Source of the DNA: an uncultured Roseibacillus sp.
GTDB taxonomy: Bacteria; Verrucomicrobiota; Verrucomicrobiia; Verrucomicrobiales; Akkermansiaceae
Direction of reading: 5' to 3'
DNA length: 34,121 bases
Assembly (NCBI GenBank): GCA_937949965.1
Contig: CALFBF010000154.1
Span: 1-34,121 of the forward strand
The notes beneath the pieces are model-generated. The model was not told the origin of the DNA. It saw nothing but the letters and a program-made list of their open reading frames with translations, and made no database searches. The translations under genes and the position numbers were made by a program. This document shows positions 1-8,424 of the stretch, one piece after another (position 1 is the stretch's first letter; each line of letters begins with the position of its first letter).

Positions 1-453
1 TCCACAGCGCCACAGATTCGTTATCCTGATTGTTATGGAATTGATATGTCCGAGATGGGCAAGTTTATTGCCTTCCGAGCCGCTGAGAGTCTTCGTAAGA
101 AACGAGGAGAGGAGGCTCTTCTCGAGAAAGTTTACCTGCGTTGTCAAGAAGAACTCAAGAAGCCAACAGAGGAGAGAGTGAATGCGGTGCAGGAGGTTTA
201 TGAAGGCCTTAGCACAGAAGAGATTTCAGCTGAGATTGCACTATTAGTGACACCTGATGATATGAGTTGGACTGGGGAAATAGAGATTATTTATCAAACA
301 ATCGAAAACCTTCATAGCTCGATTACTCAAGAGTCTGGCGATTGGTATTTCACCGGGAACTACCCAACTCAAGGGGGCGTCGGAGTCGCGAATCAGGCCT
401 TCATTCATTACTACGAAGGCAAGGTTGGTCGCAGTTACGATCTTCCTTCATGA
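1..453 (+). CDS. purF: Amidophosphoribosyltransferase, C-terminal part (5' end outside window)
   Basis: PurF makes phosphoribosylamine from PRPP and glutamine, the first committed step of purine synthesis, in the cytoplasm. Only the C-terminal 150 codons are present. The open frame runs from base 1, and the residues before the first internal ATG (46) read PQIRYPDCYGIDM, the conserved PurF stretch, so the gene enters from the left and the ATG at 46 is not its start. The rest (YQTIENLH, GDWYFTGNYPT, NQAFIHYYEGK) matches, from memory, the long PurF variant of Bacteroidetes and relatives, which has a C-terminal extension. The N-terminal glutaminase domain cannot be checked. The gene ends TGA at 451-453 and overlaps the convergent gene's stop by 6 bases. 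No terminator was seen between them. Confidence 0.88.
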   Translation, partial: STAPQIRYPDCYGIDMSEMGKFIAFRAAESLRKKRGEEALLEKVYLRCQEELKKPTEERVNAVQEVYEGLSTEEISAEIALLVTPDDMSWTGEIEIIYQTIENLHSSITQESGDWYFTGNYPTQGGVGVANQAFIHYYEGKVGRSYDLPS

Positions 454-852
454 TTGCGAGGTTGTGGGAGAGTTCCTCCTCCGTTTTTCCGCAATCGCAA
501 CCACTAGGAACCAGCCACCGACGAGGATGAGAGCATCGACCTCGTTCGGCTTTTGAGTCGTCTTATTCATTTGTGAAGGCACCGCAGTCGCTCGCCAGAG
601 AGCGCTTATCTCGAAGTTACCGACCTCGTCCTGCATACGGAAGACGGCCGATCCGAGACAAAAACCGACGATGCCCGGTAAGAGCCAGCTCGGGGGTTGC
701 CACTGAATCAGGGTGAAGCTGAGCACAGCGGCAGCGAGATAGAAGAAGATCCAGAACCAAGCGTCGTGGTTGCCGTATTGGGCGGCGTCGTTGAACTGCC
801 AATACATGGCGAGCAGAAAGAGACTGCCGAGGGTGATTTTTGCGATTTTCAT
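448..852 (-). CDS. Small membrane protein, TMEM220-like family
   Basis: A 134-residue integral membrane protein of unknown function. I chose the ATG at 852 (MKIAKITLGSLFLLAMYW) because it opens directly into a first membrane helix and has a GGGAGG on its coding strand about 12 bases upstream; a longer frame to 951 would add a hydrophilic 33-residue leader with no support. About four hydrophobic segments are visible. The QFNDAAQYGNHDAWFWIFFY stretch resembles the 'QyNDPDp..W...Y' signature of the TMEM220 family, which gives the name. The gene is convergent with purF and overlaps its stop. It has no obvious partner on its own strand. No role can be assigned; it could equally be an unrelated four-helix protein. 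Confidence 0.62.
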   Translation of the reverse strand: MKIAKITLGSLFLLAMYWQFNDAAQYGNHDAWFWIFFYLAAAVLSFTLIQWQPPSWLLPGIVGFCLGSAVFRMQDEVGNFEISALWRATAVPSQMNKTTQKPNEVDALILVGGWFLVVAIAEKRRRNSPTTSQS

Positions 853-972
853 GCTCAGACAGTGCCTCCCTTGCTCTCTTCCGTCAACGGGGAGGAAAGA
901 GGGAAGTGTTGGGGTTGCGGTGGGTTGAAGAAAAGCATTTTGCCTGCGCAAATCTAAGGTAAAGTCCTGCTC

Positions 973-1437
973 ATGGCTGAGGTGAATGTTCTCTTTGTGT
1001 GCACGGGTAATACCTGCCGTAGCCCGATGGCCGAGGGGCTTTTTCGTCAGGCTGCGGAGGGGATGGGCTATACTGTTTCTTCGGCAGGTGTGGCGGCCTA
1101 TGGTGGTTCCCCGGCCAGCCCGGAAACGGTAGAGATCTTGGACACCAATGGTGCTAGCTTAGCGGGCTTTGGGAGCCGTCAAGTCTCGGAAGAGATTCTG
1201 GCAGACGCGAGTCATGTCTTTTGCCTAACGAGTAGTCATCGAGAAATCTTGGAGCAGCATTTTCCCGAAATGGCGGATAAGTTCTATCTCGTGACCGAGT
1301 TTGCTGAGATTGATGGCCAAGTGGGACGAGATATCAGTGACCCGATCGGCTGTGGAAGAGAGGCTTATGCACAAGTCGCCGACCAGTTACAGCAGTCGAT
1401 GGTGGGGATTCTTGGTTTTCTTGCTCTCAAAAAGTAA
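973..1437 (+). CDS. Low-molecular-weight protein phosphatase, YwlE-like
   Basis: A 154-residue cytoplasmic phosphatase of the LMW-PTP fold. The P-loop is at the N-terminus: C10-T-G-N-T14-C15-R16-S17, with C10 as nucleophile and R16 binding phosphate. The general acid is D123 in the late ISDPIG motif. From family knowledge, Thr rather than Ile/Leu at the position of T14 marks the protein-arginine phosphatase YwlE, as opposed to tyrosine phosphatases. The gene lies just before a RpiB-GlyA protein, recalling the Bacillus order ywlE-ywlF(rpiB)-ywlG-glyA. It starts at the ATG giving MAEVNVLFVC; only an AAGG about 16 bases upstream resembles a ribosome site. A tyrosine-phosphatase role remains possible. 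The 138 bases to the next gene contain a weak inverted repeat (1440-1446/1458-1464) and nothing else seen. Confidence 0.9.
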   Translation: MAEVNVLFVCTGNTCRSPMAEGLFRQAAEGMGYTVSSAGVAAYGGSPASPETVEILDTNGASLAGFGSRQVSEEILADASHVFCLTSSHREILEQHFPEMADKFYLVTEFAEIDGQVGRDISDPIGCGREAYAQVADQLQQSMVGILGFLALKK

Positions 1438-1575
1438 GCTGCGAACGCAGAATCGACGTTCGCAAGCAGGGATGATTTTGCTCTTATCGGAGTTGAAACT
1501 TGCGCGAAACTCGCTTTTCGCCATTGCCTTTCCGGTCTGATCGGGGCAGGGAGGGGGGGACAAATTGTCGATTCT

Positions 1576-3258
1576 ATGAGTGAGGTAACATTCCCGAATT
1601 TGCGCGTGGCCGTAGGGGCCGATCACGGTGGTTTAGAAATCAAAGCTGCCTTGATGGCTTGGCTCGAAAAGGTTGGTTGCACGGCACAGGATTTCGGCAC
1701 CAAGGAGGAGGGCTCTGTCGATTACTCCGACTTTGCCAATGAGGTTTGCCGCGCGATGACCGATGGCCGTTTCGACTTCGGCATTTTGGTCTGCAAGAGC
1801 GGTATTGGAATGTCGATCAGCGCCAATCGTTGGCATGGGATTCGTGCCGCGAAAGTCAACAGCGTCGAAGAGGCTGAAGTCACTCGTTCGCACAATGATG
1901 CCAACGTGCTTTGCCTCGGGAATATGTATGCTTCTCCTGAGGAAGCGGTCGTGATGGCAGAAGCTTTTCTCAAAATGACCTTCGAAGGCGGACGCCACGA
2001 GCGCCGTCTCATCAAGGGCTCCGGCAGCCGCATTGCGGTGACTGATGGCAAGGTCTACGACATCATCGCCGGGGAGCATGCTCGCCAGCGGAGTCACGTT
2101 GAGCTCATCGCTTCCGAAAACTTTGCCAGCCCCGCCGTCATGGAGGCGCAGGGCTCGGTCCTCACCAACAAGTATGCCGAAGGCTATCCCGGCAAGCGCT
2201 GGTATGGCGGATGCGAAGAGGTCGATAAGGTCGAGTCTCTCGCTATCGAGCGCGCGAAGGAACTCTTTGGTGCGGAGCACGTCAATGTGCAACCTCACTC
2301 TGGGAGTCAGGCTAACACGGCTGTTTACTTTGCGGTTCTCAAGCCTGGGGATCGTATTCTGACAATGGACCTCGCGCATGGAGGTCACTTGACTCATGGG
2401 CATCCTGCCAACTTCTCAGGTCGCCTCTACGATGTCGTCCATTATGGTGTCACCGAAGGCGAAGAGACCATCGACTACGATGCTCTCGAAGCACTTGCTC
2501 ACGAGTGTAAGCCCAAGCTCATCACCAGTGGGGCCAGCGCCTACTCTCGTGTTATCGACTTCGAGCGTATGGGCAAAATTGCGAAAAGCGTGGGGGCCTA
2601 TCTCATGGTCGACATGGCTCACATCGCCGGTTTGGTAGCCGCAGGCGTTCATCCTAGCCCCGTGCCACATGCCGACTTTGTGACCTCAACTACGCATAAG
2701 TCCCTCCGTGGCCCTCGCGGTGGCATCATCCTTTGTAAGGAGGAGCACGCGAAGAAGATTGATGGTCGCGTCTTCCCCGGTGTCCAAGGGGGCCCTCTCA
2801 TGCACGTTATCGCGGCCAAGGCGGTTTGCTTCGGTGAATGCCTTAAGTCTGGTTTCCAAGAATACCAGGAGCAGGTTGTGAAGAATACTTCTGCTCTCGC
2901 CAATCGCCTCGCTAGCCACGGACTGCGCATCGTTTCTGGTGGCTCCGAGAACCACGTTTTCATGGTCGACCTTCGTCCCATTGATATCAATGGCAACGAG
3001 GCCAGCATCACTCTTGATAAGGTGGGCATCACCGTGAACAAGAACGCCATTCCTTTCGACACCGGGAGCCCGATGAAGCCGAGCGGAATTCGCATCGGGA
3101 CTCCAGCGGTGACTACTCGCGGGATGAAGGAAGCCGACGTCGAGCAAGTGGCAGACCTCATCTACGAAGCCCTCACCAAGAAGGACGACGAAGCTGCGCT
3201 CAAAGACATCCAGTCCCGCGTCTTCGCCTTCAATAAAGCCTTCCCGATGCCTTACTAA
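1576..3258 (+). CDS. glyA: Fused ribose-5-phosphate isomerase B / serine hydroxymethyltransferase
   Basis: One 560-codon frame encodes two enzymes. Residues 9-147 are RpiB (ribose-5-P to ribulose-5-P): GADHGG at 14-19, the CKSGIGMSI loop with catalytic-type C73, H106-N-D in the SHNDAN motif, and phosphate-binding arginines around 140-144. Residues 158-560 are SHMT, a PLP enzyme converting serine plus tetrahydrofolate to glycine plus methylene-THF: ELIASENF at 176-183, D346 in the VDMAHI motif, and PLP lysine K375 in [12 protein letters not shown]. Both halves keep their key residues, so both activities are plausible. The linker (about 148-157, [10 protein letters not shown]) is only ten residues and SHMT loses a little of its usual N-terminus. 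No stop or frame change is seen at the junction. lpdA follows after 39 bases. Confidence 0.95.
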   Translation: MSEVTFPNLRVAVGADHGGLEIKAALMAWLEKVGCTAQDFGTKEEGSVDYSDFANEVCRAMTDGRFDFGILVCKSGIGMSISANRWHGIRAAKVNSVEEAEVTRSHNDANVLCLGNMYASPEEAVVMAEAFLKMTFEGGRHERRLIKGSGSRIAVTDGKVYDIIAGEHARQRSHVELIASENFASPAVMEAQGSVLTNKYAEGYPGKRWYGGCEEVDKVESLAIERAKELFGAEHVNVQPHSGSQANTAVYFAVLKPGDRILTMDLAHGGHLTHGHPANFSGRLYDVVHYGVTEGEETIDYDALEALAHECKPKLITSGASAYSRVIDFERMGKIAKSVGAYLMVDMAHIAGLVAAGVHPSPVPHADFVTSTTHKSLRGPRGGIILCKEEHAKKIDGRVFPGVQGGPLMHVIAAKAVCFGECLKSGFQEYQEQVVKNTSALANRLASHGLRIVSGGSENHVFMVDLRPIDINGNEASITLDKVGITVNKNAIPFDTGSPMKPSGIRIGTPAVTTRGMKEADVEQVADLIYEALTKKDDEAALKDIQSRVFAFNKAFPMPY

Positions 3259-3297
3259 AATTAGGCCAACTGAAAAACGAACAAACTTTTTAAGACT

Positions 3298-4674
3298 ATG
3301 TATGATCTCATTGTAATTGGTGGCGGCCCTGCTGGCTATATCGCGGCGATTCGCGCAGGCCAGTTAGGTAAGAAAGTGGCTTGTGTCGAAGTCGAGCGTC
3401 CCGGTGGCACTTGTCTCAACTGGGGTTGTATCCCGACCAAGGCTCTTCTCAAAAATGCTCATCTCTATCATCAGATGAAGCATCAGGCTGCCGACTTCGG
3501 CATGAAGTTCGATAATCTCGAATACGATTGGTCGAAGGTCGTCAGCCGCTCTCGTGGCGTTGCCGACCGTCTAGCAGGTGGAGTGGAATTTCTCTTCAAG
3601 AAGAACAAAGTCGATTACCTAAAAGGATTTGGTTCTCTCGAAGGCCCCGGTAAAGTGGGTGTGGAAAAAGACGGCAAAAAAGAAATCCACGAAGCGAAGA
3701 ACATCATCATCGCGACCGGATGTAAGCCGCGCGAATTACCTCCCTTGCCCTTCGACGGGAAAGCGGTGCTCTCCTCTAAGGACGCCATGATTCTCAAAGA
3801 GCAGCCCAAGTCGATGCTCATCATCGGTGCGGGTGCTATCGGAGTCGAGTTTGCCTACGTCTACAATGCCTTTGGCACCGAGGTGACTCTCGTGGAGATG
3901 CAATCTACTATTCTTCCCGTAGAAGATGCCGAAGTTGGGAAAGCGCTTCAGAAGTCTTATAAGAAACTCGGGGTGAATTGCCTCACCGACACCAAGGTCA
4001 CTCAGTTCAAGAACAACGGAAATAGCGTGACGCTCACTGTTGAGAATAAGAAAGGCACGCAGGACCTCACTGCGGATACCTGTCTTGTCGCCATCGGCGT
4101 GGCCCCCGTCCTACCGGGAGGAGCGAATCCTGATCTCGATGATCGTGGCTACGTGAAGATGAACGAGCGCTACGAGACCAGTCAGAAGAATGTTTACGTG
4201 ATTGGGGACATCAATGGTCCTCCTTGGTTGGCTCACACCGGTATGTTCGAGGCCGTTCAGTGTGTGGATGGCATCTTTGTCGAAGGTCACACTCCGCGTC
4301 AGGTCGAAAACTTCCCAGGCTGCACCTATTGTTATCCCGAAGTTGCTTCCGTTGGTAAAACAGAAGAAGCGCTCAAGGAAGAGGGAGTCGCCTACAAGGT
4401 CGGTAAGTTCCCCTACCAAGCTCTCGGAAAAGCACAGGCTATCGGCGAGACCGAAGGTTTTGTGAAGCTTCTCTACGGTAAGGAGCACGGCGAACTTCTT
4501 GGTGCTCACATCATTGGTGAGAACGCCACGGACCTCATTGCTGAGATGGGACTCGCGCTGGAGATGGAGCTCACCACTGATGAGATCCACGGCACCATTC
4601 ATGCCCACCCCACCATTGCGGAGGCTATTCACGAGGCGACTCTCGATGCCGATGGTCACGCCCTCCACTTTTAA
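3298..4674 (+). CDS. lpdA: Dihydrolipoyl dehydrogenase (E3)
   Basis: A 458-residue flavoprotein disulfide reductase that reoxidises dihydrolipoamide with NAD+, as the shared E3/L subunit of 2-oxoacid dehydrogenases and the glycine cleavage system. It has an FAD-binding GGGPAG near residue 8, the redox pair C39/C44 in GGTCLNWGCIPTK, an NAD-binding GAGAIG at 178-183, a second FAD motif (YVIGDINGP) and the C-terminal active-site dyad H437/E442 in HAHPTIAEA. Length is normal. Lying 39 bases after the SHMT fusion, it may be co-transcribed, and a glycine-cleavage role is a reasonable guess, although no GcvP/T/H or E1/E2 gene is in the window. No Shine-Dalgarno sequence precedes the ATG. A hairpin terminator follows. 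Confidence 0.96.
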   Translation: MYDLIVIGGGPAGYIAAIRAGQLGKKVACVEVERPGGTCLNWGCIPTKALLKNAHLYHQMKHQAADFGMKFDNLEYDWSKVVSRSRGVADRLAGGVEFLFKKNKVDYLKGFGSLEGPGKVGVEKDGKKEIHEAKNIIIATGCKPRELPPLPFDGKAVLSSKDAMILKEQPKSMLIIGAGAIGVEFAYVYNAFGTEVTLVEMQSTILPVEDAEVGKALQKSYKKLGVNCLTDTKVTQFKNNGNSVTLTVENKKGTQDLTADTCLVAIGVAPVLPGGANPDLDDRGYVKMNERYETSQKNVYVIGDINGPPWLAHTGMFEAVQCVDGIFVEGHTPRQVENFPGCTYCYPEVASVGKTEEALKEEGVAYKVGKFPYQALGKAQAIGETEGFVKLLYGKEHGELLGAHIIGENATDLIAEMGLALEMELTTDEIHGTIHAHPTIAEAIHEATLDADGHALHF

Positions 4675-4712
4675 GCGGTAACAATGGGTTGTCCGACTTG
4701 GACGAATTTTTT

Positions 4713-4750
4713 AAGAAGTGTCGGGCGGGTTTCTCGTCCGGCACTTCTTT
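4713..4750 (+). terminator. Hairpin terminator after lpdA
   Basis: Left arm aagaagtgtcgg (4713-4724) pairs with ccggcacttctt (4738-4749) with one G-U pair and a 13-base loop. The 3' T tract is short (cttcttta), but a TTTTTT also precedes the left arm, so it may act in both directions. It lies 38 bases after the lpdA stop. Confidence 0.7.
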
Positions 4751-4758
4751 ATTGAGCG

Positions 4759-4947
4759 ATGAATCTTTCGAATTACCAGTCCATGGACCCACATCTTCTC
4801 GTGGGTCTCGTTAATACCGAGCTCCGTAATCATGCGAGTAGTTTACAAGACCTCTGCCGGACTCATGATCTAACAGAGTCTGAGCTTATTGGACGTCTTG
4901 CTCAGGGCGGCTACGAATGGCGTCCAGAGCAGAAGCAGTTTCGTTAA
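4759..4947 (+). CDS. DUF4250 domain mini-protein
   Basis: A 62-residue soluble protein that matches, from memory, the whole DUF4250 family: MDPHLLVGLVNTELRN, then SLQDLC, then LTESELIGRLAQGGYEW and PEQKQF at the end, in the family's usual order and length. The fold looks like a small helical, HTH-like unit (the 'L..LC....L....L...L...GY.Y' pattern), but the family's function is unknown and none is assigned here. The gene starts 9 bases after the lpdA terminator hairpin, so the terminator may separate it or permit read-through. No Shine-Dalgarno sequence is seen. Downstream lies the inverted-repeat cluster. Confidence 0.78.
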   Translation: MNLSNYQSMDPHLLVGLVNTELRNHASSLQDLCRTHDLTESELIGRLAQGGYEWRPEQKQFR

Positions 4948-5000
4948 CTTTAGGTAACGTAAGGGAGCGCGGGCTTTCAGCCCGTCCCACTGCAATCACA

Positions 5001-5045
5001 GCTCCAAAGGAGCGCCTGGATACCAGCATATCCCGCAGGGCTATG
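5001..5045 (+). repeat. Middle repeat, left copy
   Basis: Begins gctccaaaggagcg, continues ctggataccagcat and ends cagggctatg. It matches the reverse complement of 5210-5264 almost completely but lacks about 10 bases near its right end. Confidence 0.8.
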
Positions 5046-5069
5046 GCATAATAATAAGCGTCAATCTAG

Positions 5070-5092
5070 AGGTCTGAAAGACCGGAGGATGC
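5070..5092 (+). repeat. Inner repeat, left copy
   Basis: aggtctgaaagacc followed by ggaggatgc. The hairpin core ggtct-gaa-agacc is inverted-repeated at 5166-5189. Confidence 0.75.
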
Positions 5093-5165
5093 GCTTGGGC
5101 CCAGACAGACAGAATGAGTCACTTGGAGGTGCTCGTTTTTCTTCTGAAGGCGTATCTATGGAGAT

Positions 5166-5189
5166 GCATCCAGCGGTCTTTCAGACCTT
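5166..5189 (-). repeat. Inner repeat, right copy
   Basis: The reverse complement reads aaggtctgaaagacc then gctggatgc, matching 5070-5092 apart from a few bases. Confidence 0.75.
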
Positions 5190-5209
5190 GGAATTTCTAC
5201 TGATGGGAT

Positions 5210-5264
5210 CATAGCCCTGCGCTTTGCTTCGGGCTATGCTGGTATCCAGACGCTCCTTTGGAGC
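5210..5264 (-). repeat. Middle repeat, right copy
   Basis: Inverted copy of 5001-5045 carrying an extra segment (around gaagcaaagcg on the reverse strand). Its inner part, catagccc...gggctatg, forms its own hairpin. Confidence 0.8.
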
Positions 5265-5503
5265 TTTGGAACGGATTTAGATGCTTCTGAGATTTTCTAT
5301 GAATTGCTGGACGAATGAGACTCTTTATCGAAACCTTGTTGCCGTTATAGGGTTGTAAAGAGTCTAAGCACTGCGGGCGCAGAAATCTGCACTTCATCTC
5401 TTGATAAAGTTATTTCTTCTTTTTAAATCGCGTGGATTCGAGCGTGTTCTCGCTGCCATTACCTACCGTTAGGGCGGACTGAAGTCCGCGCTCACTCCCT
5501 CAT

Positions 5504-8068
5504 CTAACTCGATGATTTCTTGGCCGCTTTTTTGGCAGACTTGCGAGGCGGGAACTCGAATCCGATTTTGCCATTACTGCTGTCCAAGGTGAGGTGGGCC
5601 GAGAAGGGGCGTTTGGTTCGCTTCGAGACGAAGCCGGGGATGAGTCCCGTTTTTCCTTCCGAGAGAAGCTTCATTACTTCCTCCTTAGGGAGCTCTTTTT
5701 GCAGAATCGTCTTACCAAGTCGGAAACCATCGGGGCTTTCAGATGGCTTGAACTCCGGGACGTGGAAGGCCTTTTCTGTTTCGTAGACTTTGATCTCTGC
5801 GTTCTCGCCAGCAATAACGACGGTGCCGGCGAGCATGTCATCAGTGAGGTCTTCTGCTGATTCGGGTTCGTCACTGTCGAAGACGAAGCCCGTCTTCCAC
5901 TTACCGAGTTTACCCGTCTTGGAGACCTGCTGCTTCAGCTCCAAGGCTGCTGAGAATGGCTTGTTGAAGCGCGACATGAAGCCGTCTTGTTCTTCGAGGA
6001 ATTTGGAAGTGAAGAGGGTCTTGGCGTCCTCAGGTTTGAGTTCCTTACCCGCGATATACTTCGTGATGCGGAAGCCACAATCAGGAGTGCGGCATTCGTA
6101 GGTCGCATCCGTGGTCTTCAGTCCTTCAGTGCCACAGTTGGGGCAGATGCAGTCGAGGTCGGGGAAGCTCCGATTGACCATCATGGTCATGTGCTTTTGG
6201 GCGCGAGCAACGACGTCTTCGGTGAAGTCGACAATCTCTTTCATGAAGACTGTCCGCTCGAGCTTACCTTGCTCCATCTGTCGCAGCTTCGCTTCCCAGT
6301 CTCCGGTCATGGAGGGAGAGATGAGAGCTTCCACTTTCATTTCTTCTAACAGCTCAATGAGACGGAGGGCTTTGCCAGAGGCATAGAGTTCGCGTGCTTC
6401 ACGAGCGACATACTTTTGTCGAATGAGACCCTCAATAATACTCGCGCGAGTAGCCGGAGTGCCGAGGCCGCGCTCGGACATCGCTTCGCGGAGTTCGTCG
6501 TTGTCTAACAGTTTTCCTGCGCCTTCCATCGCGGAGAGGAGGGTGGCTTCATTGTAGCGAGCGGGAGGATTGGTCTGTTTGTCTTCGCGAGAGATTTCAG
6601 AGAGTTTGGCTGCTTCGTCTTGTTCGACTGGGACGAGTTCGTCTTTGCCAGCGGCTACTCCAAGGGAACGGCCGTAAACGGCAAGCCAGCCCAATTCGAC
6701 GAGGACCTTACCGTCGGTGCGGAAGGTGTCGCTGTGCCCAGGAGTGGGGATGGTGGTGAGACGCTTGGTGACTTCGAAGACGGCATGAGGATAGAAGACG
6801 GCGAGGAAGCGCTTGGTGACGAGGTCGTAGAGTTTGCCCTCTTCTTCGGACAGCTTCACCACCCGGCCAGTGGGAATGATGGCGAAGTGATCGGAGACCT
6901 TGGCATTATTAAAGACCCGTTTCTCGAAGCGGATTTGACCTTTCTTGATGGTGTCTTCGGCCCACTGCGCGAGGGGATGGGAAGAGTTCTTAATGTCCTC
7001 GGTGATGGTTTTCACGTTGGGAAGATAGTCTTCCGGGAGATAGCGCGAGTCGGTCCGAGGATAGGTGAGCATCTTGTGGCGCTCGTAGAGGGCCTGCGCC
7101 AGCTGTAGGGTGCGGCGAGCCGAGAAACCGAAACGACTGGATGCTTCCCGTTGTAGGGTGGTGAGATCGTAGAGTTGGGGAGAGATTTGCTTCTGCGGCT
7201 TTTTCTCCTCACTCACGGTGCCGGTCTGTCCGGTGCAGCGTGCGATGATGGCATCAGCATCTTCGGTTTTCCAGATACGTTCGGCACGCCCGTGCGGCTT
7301 GTCCTCTTGCTTTTGGAAGTCGAGGTCGACCCACTTGCCTTCGTATTGTCCGGCCTTCACGTCGAAGGTGGCGTGCACCTCATGGTAGGGCTCGCTGACA
7401 AAGGCTTGGATTTCGCGTTCGCGCTTGGCGAGAATGGCCAAGGTCGGCGTCTGCACGCGACCAGCTGCGGTGATATTAAAGCCACCGTGGCGTGAGCGGA
7501 AACAAGTGAGTGCGCGCGTAGAATTAAGCCCGACGAGCCAGTCCGACTCCGAGCGGCACTTTGCGGCGTCACGGAGAGGCTCCATATCGGTGCCCTCGCG
7601 TAGTTTTTCCCAAGCATCTTGGATGGACTTGGTGGTCATCGATTGCATCCAGAGCCGTTTGACGGGCTTCTCGATTTTGCCGATTTCCATGATGTATTGA
7701 AAGATGAGTTCACCCTCACGGCCGGCATCACAGGCATTGATGATGAGGTCGAAGTCCTTCTTTTTGGCCAGAGAGAGGATGTGCTTGAGACGGCCTTCCG
7801 ATTGCTCGATGGGCTGGAGCTCGAAGTCATTTGGGATCGCGGGGAGAACGTCGAACTTCCAAGGAAGATTCTTTCCGTTGGGTCCGGTGGGCATCTTGAG
7901 CTCGACGAGATGACCGACAGCCGAAGTAATGGCGGCATTCTCGTTTTCAAAGAATTGAGCATCGCGGGATTTCCCCTTCTTCTCGAATTTACCGAGGGTG
8001 GGGGCAAGGGCGCGGGAGAGATCGGTAGCAACCGATGGTTTCTCGGCAATGATTAAAGTTTTGGCCAT
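5504..8068 (-). CDS. topB: DNA topoisomerase III (type IA)
   Basis: An 854-residue type IA topoisomerase that relaxes or decatenates DNA through a single-strand break with a 5'-phosphotyrosine link. The Toprim domain is at the N-terminus: E9 in IIAEKPS and DAGREGE at 114-120. The catalytic tyrosine is Y336 in LTYPRTDS. The GRVQTPTL motif (203-210) and the late [12 protein letters not shown] motif are also present. After the core there is a four-cysteine zinc ribbon (CICPNCG ... CRTPDCGF, about residues 655-680), a topo C-terminal repeat ([18 protein letters not shown]) and a Lys-rich tail ([12 protein letters not shown]). It is longer than E. coli TopB (about 650 residues) because of this C-terminal part. 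It is the last gene of a reverse-strand group with DUF2851, dprA and a zinc-ribbon gene. No Shine-Dalgarno sequence is seen. Confidence 0.95.
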   Translation of the reverse strand: MAKTLIIAEKPSVATDLSRALAPTLGKFEKKGKSRDAQFFENENAAITSAVGHLVELKMPTGPNGKNLPWKFDVLPAIPNDFELQPIEQSEGRLKHILSLAKKKDFDLIINACDAGREGELIFQYIMEIGKIEKPVKRLWMQSMTTKSIQDAWEKLREGTDMEPLRDAAKCRSESDWLVGLNSTRALTCFRSRHGGFNITAAGRVQTPTLAILAKREREIQAFVSEPYHEVHATFDVKAGQYEGKWVDLDFQKQEDKPHGRAERIWKTEDADAIIARCTGQTGTVSEEKKPQKQISPQLYDLTTLQREASSRFGFSARRTLQLAQALYERHKMLTYPRTDSRYLPEDYLPNVKTITEDIKNSSHPLAQWAEDTIKKGQIRFEKRVFNNAKVSDHFAIIPTGRVVKLSEEEGKLYDLVTKRFLAVFYPHAVFEVTKRLTTIPTPGHSDTFRTDGKVLVELGWLAVYGRSLGVAAGKDELVPVEQDEAAKLSEISREDKQTNPPARYNEATLLSAMEGAGKLLDNDELREAMSERGLGTPATRASIIEGLIRQKYVAREARELYASGKALRLIELLEEMKVEALISPSMTGDWEAKLRQMEQGKLERTVFMKEIVDFTEDVVARAQKHMTMMVNRSFPDLDCICPNCGTEGLKTTDATYECRTPDCGFRITKYIAGKELKPEDAKTLFTSKFLEEQDGFMSRFNKPFSAALELKQQVSKTGKLGKWKTGFVFDSDEPESAEDLTDDMLAGTVVIAGENAEIKVYETEKAFHVPEFKPSESPDGFRLGKTILQKELPKEEVMKLLSEGKTGLIPGFVSKRTKRPFSAHLTLDSSNGKIGFEFPPRKSAKKAAKKSSS

Positions 8069-8136
8069 CTGACGCGGTGACTTAACGGACGAAACGGCGC
8101 TTTTGCCAAGGATTTTTCGTTAAAGTGGCAAGAGAA

Positions 8137-8418
8137 TCAGAGTTGCGAGGGGTGTTGGTATGATTTGTTGCCATTATTCGGAGCTTGCGCAGCGGGTCGG
8201 AAGCGTCGTCGATCGAAGCTATTCTTGAGGTAAACGACTTCTTCTTGAATCTTGAGAGGTGGTTCTGGAGTAGAATTCTGAATTTCTGCCTTAAGTTCTA
8301 CCTGAATTGGAGTCTGACAATGGGGGCAAGGGCCAGTCGCTACGGTTTGTTGGATCGTGAGCCGAACCCCGCAAGAGGGACAGGGGAAAGCAAGTTCGAT
8401 GGGATGATCGTGCGACAC
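8137..8418 (-). CDS. Small zinc-ribbon protein, unknown function
   Basis: A 93-residue hydrophilic protein. An N-terminal zinc ribbon has two CxxC pairs, C13-P-S-C16 and C31-P-H-C34, separated by 14 residues, followed by a charged region (KAEIQ...EPPLKIQEE) and a basic, Gln/Asn-rich tail with no recognised domain. The start is GTG (8416-8418), 6 bases after the dprA stop; no ATG in frame keeps the zinc ribbon intact, so coupled translation with dprA is likely. Being placed between dprA and topB suggests a nucleic-acid-related role, but that is only inference from position; such ribbons also bind proteins or simply structure a small protein. Confidence 0.75.
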   Translation of the reverse strand: MSHDHPIELAFPCPSCGVRLTIQQTVATGPCPHCQTPIQVELKAEIQNSTPEPPLKIQEEVVYLKNSFDRRRFRPAAQAPNNGNKSYQHPSQL

Positions 8419-8424
8419 TAGCTA

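Larger units (their letters stand above)
4961..5499. repeat. Nested inverted-repeat cluster between convergent genes
   Basis: This stretch between DUF4250 and topB has no credible gene. Three pairs of related arms are nested around a centre near 5132: an outer pair (about 4961-4987 and 5471-5499) with palindromic cores at 4970-4984 and 5474-5489; a middle pair (5001-5045 and 5210-5264); and an inner pair (5070-5092 and 5166-5189). Each arm also forms its own small hairpin with a 2-4 base loop such as GAA or TTC, in the style of REP or small palindromic elements. The 62-codon frame at 5209-5397 on the minus strand is partly a translation of these repeats. Nothing else was seen in 5265-5470. 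Confidence 0.8.

Noticed and set aside
697-957. 86-codon plus-strand frame
   Set aside because: Antisense to the TMEM220-like membrane gene, which has the better composition and start signal.
1633-2403. 256-codon frame antisense to the RpiB-GlyA gene
   Set aside because: It lies wholly inside a strongly conserved gene on the other strand and has no recognisable family; an artefact of codon bias.
5209-5397. 62-codon minus-strand frame in the repeat cluster
   Set aside because: Its C-terminal half is a direct translation of the inverted-repeat unit, there is no domain and no start signal.
6620-7108. 162-codon frame antisense to topB
   Set aside because: The opposite frame has all topoisomerase motifs; no family match for this one.
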